A stretch of DNA of 64,000 nucleotides, from positions 1-64,000 of the forward strand of contig JAKAKK010000027.1 in the NCBI GenBank assembly GCA_021813525.1. The letters are read 5' to 3'. Below, in pieces: positions 41,762 to 52,322 of the stretch. Position 1 is the first letter of the stretch; each line of letters opens with the position of its first letter. The notes under the pieces were generated by a model. That model was given only the letters and a program-made list of their open reading frames with translations, did no database searches and was not told the origin of the DNA. The position numbers and the translations under genes are program-made. Source of the DNA: a bacterium. Its GTDB lineage: Bacteria; SZUA-79; Acidulodesulfobacterales; Acidulodesulfobacteraceae.

Positions 41762-41956
41762 TTAATAATTGAAGTAATTCTTTTTGGAATTTCTTTTTCT
41801 GGAAGCCGCCGCTTTTTTCTTTTTCTTAACGCTCGGCTTTTCGTAATGCTCCCTTTTCCTGATTTCGGAAAGGATTCCGGCTCTTTCGCAGGATTTTTTA
41901 AATCTTCTTAAAGCATTTTCGAAAGATTCGTTTTCTTTAATTTTTACGATAGACAA
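41762..41956 (-). CDS. rpsU: 30S ribosomal protein S21
   Basis: [39 protein letters not shown]. Confidence 0.96.
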   Translation of the reverse strand: MSIVKIKENESFENALRRFKKSCERAGILSEIRKREHYEKPSVKKKKKAAASRKRNSKKNYFNY

Positions 41957-42047
41957 AACCTAAATTCGCCTCCTTTTTTCCTAATATTTTATAGGGACAA
42001 AATTAAATTCTGCCCCTATCGCAAATTTGACCCTTATTTATATAGTA

Positions 42048-42073
42048 TCGTATATTTTCTATTAATTTGTCAA
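42048..42073 (-). promoter_or_regulatory. Putative promoter for the rpsU-cvpA-dnaG-rpoD cluster
   Basis: Reverse strand ttgaca at 42073-42068, then AT-rich spacer and gatactat -10-like box. Confidence 0.4.
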
Positions 42074-42083
42074 CCTATAAATT

Positions 42084-42848
42084 TTAACGCGCTCTTTTTT
42101 CGTCTAATCCCGAAATCCCTTCCCTTCTTTTTAACTCGTCTATTACGTTAAAAAAATCGATATCCGAATAAATTAACATCACGATATAAAAAAACATCAA
42201 ATCGGCGCATTCGTAAATTAATTTATCCCTGTCGCCTTCTATAGCCGATAAAATAACTTCAAGAGATTCCTCCTGAAGCTTTTTGCCGATTTTTTCCGGC
42301 CCTCCTTTTAAGAGCTTTGCAACATACGATTTTTCCGAATCAGAATCTTTTCGCCCTGCGATAAGGTCGTATAACAGTTTAAGCGAATAAAATTTTTCTT
42401 CGCCGCCGCCGTTTTTACCGCCTGTTTCGCTTTCGTTTATGACGGAGTTGTCCGAAGCGGGAAGGCGGTTATTTATTTTCGAATAAAAACATGTTTTATG
42501 CCCGGTATGGCAAGCCGGACCTTTCTGGATAACTTTTAATAAAATACTGTCGTTATCGCAGTCGAAAAAGATTTCTTTTATACGCTGAGTATGGCCGGAG
42601 GTTTCGCCCTTTTTCCATAATTTGTTTCTAGATCTGGAAAAATAATGGGCATAGCCGGTTTCTACGGTTTTTTTCAACGCTTCTTCATTCATAAAAGCAA
42701 GCATTAATATCTCTTTCGAAAGATAGTCCTGCGCAACCGCCGGAATAAGCCCGTTAAGCTTGGCAAAATCAATTTTTTTTAAAAATAAGCCGAGAGCGTT
42801 CTCGTCGAAGACGTCAACGGTTACAAAATCATTTTCTTTCTTATCCAT
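42084..42848 (-). CDS. hisIE: Bifunctional phosphoribosyl-AMP cyclohydrolase/phosphoribosyl-ATP pyrophosphatase
   Basis: [10 protein letters not shown]-like [20 protein letters not shown] and [12 protein letters not shown]-terminal HisE domain [14 protein letters not shown]. Confidence 0.95.
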   Translation of the reverse strand: MDKKENDFVTVDVFDENALGLFLKKIDFAKLNGLIPAVAQDYLSKEILMLAFMNEEALKKTVETGYAHYFSRSRNKLWKKGETSGHTQRIKEIFFDCDNDSILLKVIQKGPACHTGHKTCFYSKINNRLPASDNSVINESETGGKNGGGEEKFYSLKLLYDLIAGRKDSDSEKSYVAKLLKGGPEKIGKKLQEESLEVILSAIEGDRDKLIYECADLMFFYIVMLIYSDIDFFNVIDELKRREGISGLDEKRAR

Positions 42849-42858
42849 TGTCCTGTTT

Positions 42859-43614
42859 TTATAATCTTACGTTAATCCCTTTGGACCTTAAATATTTTTT
42901 AATAGGAATAATGCCCGAATTTTCATAATGAAATATCGAGGCGGCAAGGGCAGCGCTTGCATCGGCTTTAACGAAGACCTCTTCCATATCCTCGGCTCCT
43001 CTTGCGCCTCCCGATGCAATCACCGGAATTTTTACGCTCTTAACGACTGACGAGGTAAGTTCTATTTCATAGCCGTTTTTCGTCCCGTCCCTGTCCATGC
43101 TCGTCAGCAGTATTTCTCCGGCGCCCCTGTTATAAGCCTCTTTCGCCCAATCTACAGCGTTGATTCCGGAATTTTTTCTTCCGCCGTGCGTGAAAACGAT
43201 ATATTCATCCCCTATTTTTTTTGCGTCTATAGCTATTACTATAGTAGATGAACCGAATTTTTTTGCCGCGCCGTCTATAAGACCGGGTTTCAGCACCGCA
43301 GCGGTATTAATAGAAACCTTGTCCGCCCCGCTGTTAAGCAAATCCCTTATATCTTCTATTTCGGAAACGCCGCCGCCTACGCTGAACGGAATAAAAATAT
43401 TTTCGGAAATCTTATCGACGAGTTCCAGAATGGTCTTTCTTTTTTCGTGCGAAGCCGTTATGTCCAAAAACATAAGCTCGTCGGCAAGTTCTCCGTCGTA
43501 TCTTTTTGCAAGCTCCACCGGGTCGCCTGCGCTCCGTATGTCTTCAAAATTTATACCTTTAACGACTTCATTGTTTCTAATATCTAAGCACGGTATTATT
43601 CTTTTTGCAAGCAT
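42859..43614 (-). CDS. hisF: Imidazole glycerol phosphate synthase cyclase subunit
   Basis: [22 protein letters not shown] and [15 protein letters not shown]. Confidence 0.97.
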   Translation of the reverse strand: MLAKRIIPCLDIRNNEVVKGINFEDIRSAGDPVELAKRYDGELADELMFLDITASHEKRKTILELVDKISENIFIPFSVGGGVSEIEDIRDLLNSGADKVSINTAAVLKPGLIDGAAKKFGSSTIVIAIDAKKIGDEYIVFTHGGRKNSGINAVDWAKEAYNRGAGEILLTSMDRDGTKNGYEIELTSSVVKSVKIPVIASGGARGAEDMEEVFVKADASAALAASIFHYENSGIIPIKKYLRSKGINVRL

Positions 43615-43670
43615 AGATTTATCTTAATCCTATAATAGAAAACTGCTTAAGTATTCAATACTAAGTCATT

Positions 43671-43698
43671 CTTGATTCCTGCTTTCGCAGGAATCAAG
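43671..43698. repeat. REP-like palindrome (cttgattcctgc-tttc-gcaggaatcaag)
   Basis: Perfect 12-bp stem, tttc loop, in the short hisA-hisF intergenic space. Confidence 0.85.
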
Positions 43699-43719
43699 TC
43701 TTTGCCGTTTATTGCACCA

Positions 43720-44439
43720 TTACAATAAGTCGTTTGCCTTTTCCAAATCAAGTCTTCCGTCGTATAGAGCCTTTCCGACTATTACGCCTTCGAGAGACGG
43801 AAGATTGAGTTCTTTCAGTTTAACGATATCGCCCTGCCCGGAAACCCCTCCGGACGCTATGACATTAACGCCTAATTTTGCAAGCCTCGACATAAGTTCT
43901 AAATTAACCCCTGCGAGCATCCCGTCTTTTTTAATATCGGTGAATATAAAAGTTCGTATTCCGTAGCGGTCTCTTAAGTTTTCCACCGCTTCGCCGAACG
44001 GCGTTTCGACGTATTCTCTCCAGCCGGAAATTGCTATTTTTTCATCGTATAAATCTATTCCGGCTATGATTCTGCCCTTATAATTTAGCAGGGAAGCCTC
44101 GACGGAATTAATATTCTTGAATAATACCGAGCCTAGAATAATATAAGACGCGCCGATATTAAAATAATTTTCTATCGTTTCGTCGTCCCTGACGCCTCCG
44201 CCGACCTCCACGGGAATTTTTACCGATTTTATAATATCTTTTATAATATTAAAATTATCGGGGTTTCCGGATTTAGCGCCGTCGAGATCGACTAAATGCA
44301 GTCTTTTCGCCCCGAGCCTCTCCCAGTTCAAGGCGGCTTCAGCGGGCGAAAGTTCATATTCCTTTTTAACTTCGTAATCTCCCATAGCGAGCCTTACGCA
44401 TTTTGAACCCAGAATATCTACGGCGGGTATTATAATCAT
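43720..44439 (-). CDS. hisA: Phosphoribosylformimino-5-aminoimidazole carboxamide ribotide isomerase
   Basis: IIIPAVDILGSKCVRL, HLVDLDGAK, GGVRDDETIE. Confidence 0.97.
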   Translation of the reverse strand: MIIIPAVDILGSKCVRLAMGDYEVKKEYELSPAEAALNWERLGAKRLHLVDLDGAKSGNPDNFNIIKDIIKSVKIPVEVGGGVRDDETIENYFNIGASYIILGSVLFKNINSVEASLLNYKGRIIAGIDLYDEKIAISGWREYVETPFGEAVENLRDRYGIRTFIFTDIKKDGMLAGVNLELMSRLAKLGVNVIASGGVSGQGDIVKLKELNLPSLEGVIVGKALYDGRLDLEKANDLL

Positions 44440-44447
44440 AAATTTAA

Positions 44448-45059
44448 TTAATTATTTATAAAATTTTTTAATAACGCCAATCCGGCGGTATGGCTTTTTT
44501 CGGGATGAAACTGACAGGCGAAAATGTTGTCTTTTTTTACGCAGGCGCAGAATTTACCGTAATAATCGCAAACCGCGGCGGTTATATCTTCTTCGGGCAC
44601 GCAATAATATGAATGCAGGAAATAAAAAAAGCTGTTGTTTGCTATTCCGTTAAATTCTTTTGCCGGTTTTAAAATTTCTATATCGTTCCATCCTATATGA
44701 GGTATAAGGGGAATAACGCTATCGTCGAACTTTATTACCTTTCCTTTTAAAATTCCCAACCCTTCGCTGTAACCGAATTCTTCGGAGGCTTCAAATAAAA
44801 GCTGCATGCCCAGACATATTCCTAAAAAACGCCTGCCCTCCGCGATAGCGTCTTTAACCGGTCCGATAAGCCCTTTTTGCTTAAGCGTCGCCATAGCGTC
44901 TTTGAACCCGCCGACGCCTGGAAGAATTAAATAGTCGGCTTCTTCGATATGCTTATAATTTCCGGTAATCTCGGCATCGTATCCTAAAAAATTAAAAGCG
45001 TTGCGGACGTTTTTAAGGTTTCCCATTCCGTAGTCGATTATCGCTATTTTTTTTTCCAT
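44448..45059 (-). CDS. hisH: Imidazole glycerol phosphate synthase glutaminase subunit
   Basis: IIDYGMGNLKNV, LGICLGMQLLF, FACQFHPEKSH. Confidence 0.97.
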   Translation of the reverse strand: MEKKIAIIDYGMGNLKNVRNAFNFLGYDAEITGNYKHIEEADYLILPGVGGFKDAMATLKQKGLIGPVKDAIAEGRRFLGICLGMQLLFEASEEFGYSEGLGILKGKVIKFDDSVIPLIPHIGWNDIEILKPAKEFNGIANNSFFYFLHSYYCVPEEDITAAVCDYYGKFCACVKKDNIFACQFHPEKSHTAGLALLKNFINN

Positions 45060-45071
45060 TGTTTTTTGCGC

Positions 45072-46100
45072 TTACTTTTTTTCTATAATAAAATATTTAT
45101 AAACTGCGTTGGCTATTCCGCCCGCAATCAACTGCCTGAATGTGGAAGAACCCAGAAGATGCTCTTCGTAAGGATTAGAAATAAAAGCGTATTCGATAAC
45201 GACAGCCGGCATCTTCGTAAACCTCAGCACGTAAAGGTCGTCTCTTACGACCCCGTCGTATTTCAGATTTAACTTTGAGGAAATATAATGTTCTAAATAG
45301 CCCGCAAACCCGTAGGAATTTTTGTGAAAATAATAAACGGTCGTCCCATACAGATAAGGAACGACGACGGAATTGCAGTATAAGCCTATAAACAAATTCG
45401 CTCCGCTTCTGTTTGCCTCCGCCGCTCTTTGCTGCAAGCTCACGTTTGCATTAGACGTCCTGTCTATTTCCACATTTATGCCTTTGGCTTCTAAAAGTTT
45501 TTTTAGTTTCAGCGCAATGCTCAGATTAACAAAATCTTCGGGCAATCCCATAGGCCCTATGCCGCCCGGGTCGCCTCCGCCGTGGCCCGCATCTATAAAA
45601 ACATTGAAATGAACCCCCCTGAACGCGACGGGCGTCCTGACCTTTACGGTTGAGGTTTTTACCCTGAATCCGCCTGTTTTATTTATAACGTAAACAACGG
45701 TCTTATAGCGGCTGTTCCCTATATTTATAGTTCTTATCCGCGGTTCTGACAAAGCGGTTTGCCTGAAGACTATATGAACGGAATAATTCGGCGCTGCGCT
45801 GAATTGGGAATATGAAACGGAATATACATTTTTAAAAGGCCGGGCTATTTTTTTTCCGCGGCCGTATAAAATAGACCGCCCGAATGCCAGAATAAAAAAA
45901 TTTTTATCCCCTTTTTTAAATAAATACCCTTTATAATAAGGCCTGCCTATAGTATATATATTTATAGTTCCGCCTGCTTTATTTACTGAAACATCCGTAA
46001 CTTTCGTTATATTGCCGGCAGACGCATAAACATTCCCTGTTCTTGCCGCGGCAAGGCCGAATAATAAAACTGCGAAGAAAAATAAAATTAAATTTTTCAT
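45072..46100 (-). CDS. N-acetylmuramoyl-L-alanine amidase (Amidase_3)
   Basis: FNVFIDAGHGGGDPGGIG, VEIDRTSNANVSLQQRAAEANRSGANLFIGLYCN, VVIEYAFISN. Confidence 0.93.
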   Translation of the reverse strand: MKNLILFFFAVLLFGLAAARTGNVYASAGNITKVTDVSVNKAGGTINIYTIGRPYYKGYLFKKGDKNFFILAFGRSILYGRGKKIARPFKNVYSVSYSQFSAAPNYSVHIVFRQTALSEPRIRTINIGNSRYKTVVYVINKTGGFRVKTSTVKVRTPVAFRGVHFNVFIDAGHGGGDPGGIGPMGLPEDFVNLSIALKLKKLLEAKGINVEIDRTSNANVSLQQRAAEANRSGANLFIGLYCNSVVVPYLYGTTVYYFHKNSYGFAGYLEHYISSKLNLKYDGVVRDDLYVLRFTKMPAVVIEYAFISNPYEEHLLGSSTFRQLIAGGIANAVYKYFIIEKK

Positions 46101-46104
46101 CTTT

Positions 46105-46806
46105 TTAAATGCTTCCTTTTGTCGAAGGTATTCCGTAATTACCGGCTATTTTAAGCGCATCCGATATTGCCCTGCCCGTCGATTTAAATATTGCCTCTAC
46201 CATATGGTGGACGTTTGAACCGTATTGAATGTTTATATGCAGATTTATAAGGGCATTTTTGCATAACGCTTCAAAAAATATATTAGAATATACGTAAAAA
46301 AATTTATCTACTAAAATTTCCCTCGATTCCTGCTTGGAAGCCGAAAAAAGAGGCGGCGAAGACCATTTTCCGGCTTGGGACATATCCTCGTCCATAAATC
46401 TATAAACAAAAAAAGACCTGCCGCAAAAATCGACGGAGGACTGCACAAGCGCTTCGTCCATAGGGACAGAAGCGAAACCGAATCTTTTAATGCCTTTCTT
46501 ATCTCCCGATAATTTCATCAATGCGCCGCCTATGACTATTCCGGTATCTTCAATGAGATGGTGCAGGTCAACTCCTATATCGCCTTTTGCGTTAAGGTAA
46601 ATATCGAAACCGGAGTGCTTCGAAAACTGTTCGAGCATATGATTAAAGAACGGCACTCCCGAATCTATCCCGTAACTGCCCTTTCCGTCGATATCGAGAG
46701 AAAGTTTAATATCGGTCTCGGTCGTTTTTCTTGTAAAATCCCCTTTGCGTCCGTTCAACCCGTCTTTCTCGATTTTTGCGTAATGAACCGGTTTAGTTTT
46801 TTCCAT
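46105..46806 (-). CDS. hisB: Imidazoleglycerol-phosphate dehydratase
   Basis: RKTTETDIKLSLDIDGKGSYGIDSGVPFFNHMLEQFSKHSGFD, DLHHLIEDTGI. Confidence 0.97.
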   Translation of the reverse strand: MEKTKPVHYAKIEKDGLNGRKGDFTRKTTETDIKLSLDIDGKGSYGIDSGVPFFNHMLEQFSKHSGFDIYLNAKGDIGVDLHHLIEDTGIVIGGALMKLSGDKKGIKRFGFASVPMDEALVQSSVDFCGRSFFVYRFMDEDMSQAGKWSSPPLFSASKQESREILVDKFFYVYSNIFFEALCKNALINLHINIQYGSNVHHMVEAIFKSTGRAISDALKIAGNYGIPSTKGSI

Positions 46807-46866
46807 ATTTTCACCTTAAAACAATATAATATTATAACATATTCCGCGTATCTTGACAGGCGGAAT

Positions 46867-47952
46867 TCATAACGCTCCGAAATCTTTAAGATAACCCGCG
46901 AGCTTTTTATTTTCGGCGGGCGTGCCCACGGTAATCCTATAAAACAATTCCATATCTCCCGTAAAGCTTCTTACGATTATATTATTGGCATTAAGAAACT
47001 TATCGAATTTATTTTTTAAATTTTTATTTTTGAGCCTTACCAATAAAAAATTGGCGTCGGACGGATAAACATGGATATAATCCAGTTTACTCAGCGCGGA
47101 ATATAATTTTTCCCTTTGTCCGACGGTTTTTTTTATATTTTTATCGAATTCGCCGAAATTATTTAAAAAGAATTCGATAGAACTTAACGTTAAAGAGTTT
47201 ATATTATAAGGCAATTTTATTTTTTTAAATTCGTTTATTAGTTTGTTTCCCGAAAAAAGCATCCCGAACCTCAATCCGGCAAGGCCTATTTTAGAAAAAG
47301 TCCTTAGAACTATGAGGTTATCGTATTTGTTTATATATTTTATAAAAGACTCTTTGTTTGAAAAAAATATATAAGCTTCATCTACCACGACGATGTTATT
47401 TTTATTTTCTAAAAGATTTTTTATAATATCGCGGTTAAAATGGTTTCCCGTCGGATTATTGGGATAACTGAAAAAAAATATTTTTTTTGAATTTTTATCT
47501 TTAGTTTTATCGCCGCTTATATTTTCCGGCAAATCGAAATATTTTTCGTCGAGTTTTACGGGTTCGGTCTTTAAATCGTTGTATCTTGCTATTATGCCGT
47601 ACATAGAAAAAGAGGGCTCCGGGATTTTTACGGCGACGTCTTTTTTAAGGCTAAGCAGAATAATAGATATAAGTTCGTCTGAGCCGTTGCCGAAAATAAA
47701 ATTTTCGGCCGCCGTTCCGTAAAATTTCTCGAGCAGTCTTATGAGGTTTTTCGAACCTGAATCTGGGTAAAGATTTATTAGCGTATCTTTTATGAAATCC
47801 GCATACTTTTTTTTAATATTCCTGCTCAAGGTATAGTTGGATTCGTTTGCATCGAGTTTTAAGGCTTCACCGGATTCAACCTCGTTTATCTTATAAGCGG
47901 ATAGTTCAAGAACGCTGTTCTTGATAAAATTTTCTATTTTTAACGGAGGCAT
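46867..47952 (-). CDS. hisC: Histidinol-phosphate aminotransferase
   Basis: FGNGSDELI, YPNNPTGNHF, RTFSKIGLAGLRFG. Confidence 0.96.
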   Translation of the reverse strand: MPPLKIENFIKNSVLELSAYKINEVESGEALKLDANESNYTLSRNIKKKYADFIKDTLINLYPDSGSKNLIRLLEKFYGTAAENFIFGNGSDELISIILLSLKKDVAVKIPEPSFSMYGIIARYNDLKTEPVKLDEKYFDLPENISGDKTKDKNSKKIFFFSYPNNPTGNHFNRDIIKNLLENKNNIVVVDEAYIFFSNKESFIKYINKYDNLIVLRTFSKIGLAGLRFGMLFSGNKLINEFKKIKLPYNINSLTLSSIEFFLNNFGEFDKNIKKTVGQREKLYSALSKLDYIHVYPSDANFLLVRLKNKNLKNKFDKFLNANNIIVRSFTGDMELFYRITVGTPAENKKLAGYLKDFGAL

Positions 47953-49262
47953 GGCGGCTTTTTTATTGTTTTTTTTGCTTTTTTAACCCTGAAACTTACA
48001 GATTCGCCGTGGGCGCTAAGCCCTTCGACTCCGGAAAAAAATTCGACGTCGCCCGCACTTTCCAATAAAAAATCGAGATTAGATGAAATAACGCTCGTTC
48101 TTTTAAGGAAAGACAGGGTATCTAACGGCGAAAAAAACCTTGCCGTGCCGCCTGTAGGAAGAACGTGGCTCGGGCCGGCGACATAGTCGCCCAAGGCTTC
48201 CGGAGTATTGCCGCCCAGAAATACGGCTCCGGCATTTTTTATTAAAAACAGTTTTTCGAACGGGTCTTTTACATATAGCTCAAGATGTTCCGGAGCAAGC
48301 TCATTGGCAATATCGATAGATTCGCTTAAGGAATCCGTTATTACTAGAGAGGCATTGGAATTTATGGATTTTTCGATTATTTCTTTTCTTTTTTCATTCT
48401 TAATTAATTTCGGCAAAATTTTCTTTATTTTTTCGATAATCGGACGGCTGTCGCTTATAACCGTAGAAATAGCCATTTCATCATGTTCGGCTTGAGACAT
48501 CATATCTATGGAAACGAGTTCGGGGTCGGCGGATTCATCGCATATTATCGCAATTTCGCTCGGTCCGGCAATCATATCGATATCGACGTCGCCGTAAACC
48601 ATCTTTTTTGCGGTAGCAACGTAAATATTTCCGGGACCTGCTATCTTATCCACCCTTGGAATTGTTTCTGTTCCGTAAGCAAGGGCAAATACGGCATGCG
48701 GGCCGCCTATTCTAAATATTTTACTTATGCCGCACAAAACTGCCGCCGCAATAACATAATCGTTTAGCTTGCCTCCGGGGGGAGTAACCATAATAATATC
48801 TTTAACTCCTGCGGCGGATGCCGGAACCGCATTCATAATAACCGAGGACGGATAGCTTGCCTTCCCTCCGGGAACGTATATTCCCGCTTTTTGCAGGGGA
48901 GATATAAGCTGTCCGGTAATAAGTCCGCAATTATTATTTGAAAACCATGTTTGTATTTTTTGCTTGGAATGATAATCGTAAACTCTTTTTATAGTATTTT
49001 CTATGCTTTTTCGTTCGCCCTTAGTTAAAAAATTAACCGCTTTTGCCTTGTCTTTTTCTTTGATTAAAAAATCTTCGGGTTTCAGTTTTATTTTATCGAA
49101 TTTTTCGGTATAAGCGGATAAGGCTTTATCCCCTTTGGAAATAACGTCGGAACGTATAATTTTAAGTTTCTGCTGAACCTTATCGGAAAAGTCTAACTGT
49201 CCCAGCCTTCTTTTTTTCAAAAATTCTTTAAAATTATCTTTTTTTGAATCGAATATCCGCAT
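47940..49262 (-). CDS. hisD: Histidinol dehydrogenase
   Basis: AGIYVPGGKASYPSSVIMNAVPA, AGPSEIAIICDESADP, HVLPTGGTARF. Confidence 0.97.
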   Translation of the reverse strand: MRIFDSKKDNFKEFLKKRRLGQLDFSDKVQQKLKIIRSDVISKGDKALSAYTEKFDKIKLKPEDFLIKEKDKAKAVNFLTKGERKSIENTIKRVYDYHSKQKIQTWFSNNNCGLITGQLISPLQKAGIYVPGGKASYPSSVIMNAVPASAAGVKDIIMVTPPGGKLNDYVIAAAVLCGISKIFRIGGPHAVFALAYGTETIPRVDKIAGPGNIYVATAKKMVYGDVDIDMIAGPSEIAIICDESADPELVSIDMMSQAEHDEMAISTVISDSRPIIEKIKKILPKLIKNEKRKEIIEKSINSNASLVITDSLSESIDIANELAPEHLELYVKDPFEKLFLIKNAGAVFLGGNTPEALGDYVAGPSHVLPTGGTARFFSPLDTLSFLKRTSVISSNLDFLLESAGDVEFFSGVEGLSAHGESVSFRVKKAKKTIKKPPCLR

Positions 49263-50052
49263 TCTTTTTAACCTGTTTCTTTAAATTATCTATCAGAGCC
49301 GCAATTTCTTCCGAATTGATTTTAAGGCTTGCCCTGTTAACTATAAGTCTCGAGGTAACAAATACGATATCTTCCAGCGGGGTCAGATTATTCTGTTTTA
49401 AAGTTTCGCCCGTAGAAACCAAATCGACGATAAAATCGCACAAGCCGGAAATAGGGGCAAGCTCCACGTTGCCGTAAAGCTTTATGATTTGAACGTTTGA
49501 AACGCCTTTTTTATTAAAAAACTCTTTCGTTATTCTGACGTACTTTGTCGCAATTCGCAGGTTAGCCCCGGAATAATAAATTTTTTTTTTAATATCTTCT
49601 CCTATATCGGGAAACTGCTCGTCCGATATTACCGCCGAGGCATTTTTACTTACGCGTTTAATTTCTTTATCTATTATGTTTCTATCCGCCGCCGCGACTA
49701 CTCTGCATTTGCCTATGCCTAAATCCAGGGGTTCATATACGTTTCTCGGCTTCTCGAGCAAAACGTCCTTTCCCGAAATTCCGGCGTCGGCGGCCCCGTA
49801 TTCGACGAAGGTAGGTACGTCCCACGGCTTTACTATAAGCAGGCTCACGTCGTCGTCCTGGTAATCGAATATAAGTCTTCTCGAGTCGTAATCCGCATCC
49901 GGATGCTTAACGTATCCCGATTTTCTTAAAAGTCCAAGCGCATCTTTAAGCACCCTTCCTTTGGGAACGGCAATTTTAAGTTTTTTCTTTTTATTATATT
50001 TTTTATTTTGTGCTGTTTTCATTATTTTATGCACTCTTGCTGCAAGCCTCAT
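49234..50052 (-). CDS. hisG: ATP phosphoribosyltransferase
   Basis: IAVPKGRVLKDAL, KPWDVPTFVEYGAADAGISGKD, DFIVDLVSTGETLKQNNL. Confidence 0.95.
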   Translation of the reverse strand: MRLAARVHKIMKTAQNKKYNKKKKLKIAVPKGRVLKDALGLLRKSGYVKHPDADYDSRRLIFDYQDDDVSLLIVKPWDVPTFVEYGAADAGISGKDVLLEKPRNVYEPLDLGIGKCRVVAAADRNIIDKEIKRVSKNASAVISDEQFPDIGEDIKKKIYYSGANLRIATKYVRITKEFFNKKGVSNVQIIKLYGNVELAPISGLCDFIVDLVSTGETLKQNNLTPLEDIVFVTSRLIVNRASLKINSEEIAALIDNLKKQVKKNADIRFKKR

Positions 50053-51361
50053 CGTTGAAATCTTGTCCGTCCGCTTCCCCAGCAGACGGGCCGCTTGCCT
50101 TAACCCTTGAAATTATAGCGCCTAAATCTGATAATTTTTTTTCCATTTTTTCATAACCGCGGTCCAGATGATAAATCCTTGAAACCGTGGTTAAGCCGTC
50201 GGAAGAAGCCAGCCCGGCTAAAACAAGCGAAGCGCTCGCCCTTAAATCCGTAGCCATAACCTCGGCTCCAGAGAGTTTTTTTACCCCTTTTACTATGGCA
50301 AAATTATTTCTAATTTTTATATTAGCTCCGAGGCGTATAAGTTCCGCAACGTGCATAAACCTGTTCTCGAAAACATTCTCGGTGATAACGCATAATCCGC
50401 TGGAAAGCGTCATTAGAGCCATCATTTGAGCCTGCATATCGGTAGGAAAATCGGGATAGGGCGAAGTAGAAACATCTACGCTTTTAATGACCTTGGCGCC
50501 TTTTACCCGCATTGACGACGACGAGTTTATAATAATCTTGGCGCCCGCTTCGGAAAGTTTTTCTATAACCGATTTAAGATGGCTTACGTTTATATTTTTA
50601 AGGAATATATCGCCTTTTGTTATTGCCGAAGCCGCCATAAACGTTCCCGCTTCTATCCTGTCGGGAAGAACGCGGTGGCATAAGCGTTTAAGCTTTTTAA
50701 CGCCGTTTACGGTAATTACGGTCGGCTCCGTTCTTTTTATCTCTGCCCCGCCGTTATTAAGGGCGGTAATCATATCGTCTATTTCCGGTTCCATCGCGGC
50801 ATTTCTTATAATAGTCGTGCCTTCGGCGAGTGTCGCCGCCATAATTACGTTTTCGGTTCCGGTAACGGACGGAATAGGAAAATTTATTATGGCGCCTTTG
50901 AGTTTATCGGCATAAACGTCCACGTATCCATGGTCGACTTCGACGGCGGCGCCCAGCAGTTTAAGCGCGTTTAAATGAAAATCTATAGGTCTTGCGCCGA
51001 TAGCGCAGCCTCCGGGGAGAGAAACTCTCGCTCTTTTATATTTTGCAAGAAGAGGACCCAAAACAAGAACGGAAGCCCTCATAGTTTTTACGAGGTCGTA
51101 AGGCGCATCGTAATTATTGATATTAGAAGTGTTTATAATTAATTTATCGGCTTCCCCCGATTCTTTAATTTCGGCTCCAAGGCTCACCAAAAGTTTCTTA
51201 ATAGTTTTAATATCTTCAAGGTCGGGGACGTTATCGATTTCATTATCCGAACCGTCGAACATAATCGAAGAAACTATTATCGGCAAAGATGCATTTTTGG
51301 AACCGCTTATAGAAACTTCCCCTACTAACGGAAAGCCTCCTTCTATAACCATTTTATCCAT
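50027..51361 (-). CDS. murA: UDP-N-acetylglucosamine 1-carboxyvinyltransferase
   Basis: ISGSKNASLPI, RVSLPGGCAIGARPIDFHL, FPTDMQAQMMAL. Confidence 0.96.
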   Translation of the reverse strand: MDKMVIEGGFPLVGEVSISGSKNASLPIIVSSIMFDGSDNEIDNVPDLEDIKTIKKLLVSLGAEIKESGEADKLIINTSNINNYDAPYDLVKTMRASVLVLGPLLAKYKRARVSLPGGCAIGARPIDFHLNALKLLGAAVEVDHGYVDVYADKLKGAIINFPIPSVTGTENVIMAATLAEGTTIIRNAAMEPEIDDMITALNNGGAEIKRTEPTVITVNGVKKLKRLCHRVLPDRIEAGTFMAASAITKGDIFLKNINVSHLKSVIEKLSEAGAKIIINSSSSMRVKGAKVIKSVDVSTSPYPDFPTDMQAQMMALMTLSSGLCVITENVFENRFMHVAELIRLGANIKIRNNFAIVKGVKKLSGAEVMATDLRASASLVLAGLASSDGLTTVSRIYHLDRGYEKMEKKLSDLGAIISRVKASGPSAGEADGQDFNDEACSKSA

Positions 51362-52322
51362 ATGTAATTTTAACCGCCCTTTCTTTATTATTTAAATCGT
51401 TAATAAAAGTTAAATTCTTAAATTTTATATTTTTATTTTTAAACTTTTCGTTAAATAAAGAATATATTTCCGATTTTTTTCTGTAATCGATTTCTAAAAT
51501 AAGCGTTTTGGCCTTCTTAGTTTTAAAACCGGCATAATCGAATATTTTCCTGTAAAATTTAAGGCCGTCCCTTCCGCCGTTCAAAGCCTTAACCGGTTCG
51601 TAAAGTTTAATATCGTCGTCTAACTCTTTTAATTCGCCGGATTCTATATAAGGAGGATTGGAAATAATTATATCGAAATTATCGAAATCCGCTATATTAA
51701 AATCCAAAACGGGATTAATAAAAGCCGGGGCGTACGACTTTAATTTAATTATGTCGAAATAAACCGGCACGACCTTTTCCCGCACGCCGTTTGCGATTAT
51801 ATTTTTCTTAGCGGCGTTCAGACTCCTTATGCTGTTATCGACAGCATAAATTATAACATTATCAGAATTCTTTGCAATAGAAATCGCAATTGCTCCCGAA
51901 CCGGTTCCTATATCGAGAATGGAGATTTTCCTTTTTAATGCGCCGGAAAGCCTTTTTATTTCTTTTAATGCTTCATCTACCAAACATTCGGTATCGGGTC
52001 TCGGTATTAAAACCGATTTGCCGACAAAAAAATCCAGGGAGTAAAACTCTTTTTTGTTCGCAATATAAGCAAAAGGCTCCCTTCTGCTCCTTCTTTCTAT
52101 CAATTTTTCGAATAGATTTATTTTACTTCCGGCAATTTTGTCGTTATAAGAAACAATTACTTCTTCAAGGGTTTTCCTTAGAACATGCCTCATTATGCAT
52201 GCCGACTCGTTAAAGGGGTTAAGAATGCTTTCATTCTTAAGACGGGCTTCGCCCCATTTAATCAATTCGTAAACGGACATATCTTTTTTATAATTATCAC
52301 TGCAATTGCTTTTGAGATTCAA
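51354..52322 (-). CDS. prmC: Release factor glutamine methyltransferase
   Basis: [37 protein letters not shown]. Confidence 0.95.
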   Translation of the reverse strand: MNLKSNCSDNYKKDMSVYELIKWGEARLKNESILNPFNESACIMRHVLRKTLEEVIVSYNDKIAGSKINLFEKLIERRSRREPFAYIANKKEFYSLDFFVGKSVLIPRPDTECLVDEALKEIKRLSGALKRKISILDIGTGSGAIAISIAKNSDNVIIYAVDNSIRSLNAAKKNIIANGVREKVVPVYFDIIKLKSYAPAFINPVLDFNIADFDNFDIIISNPPYIESGELKELDDDIKLYEPVKALNGGRDGLKFYRKIFDYAGFKTKKAKTLILEIDYRKKSEIYSLFNEKFKNKNIKFKNLTFINDLNNKERAVKITYG

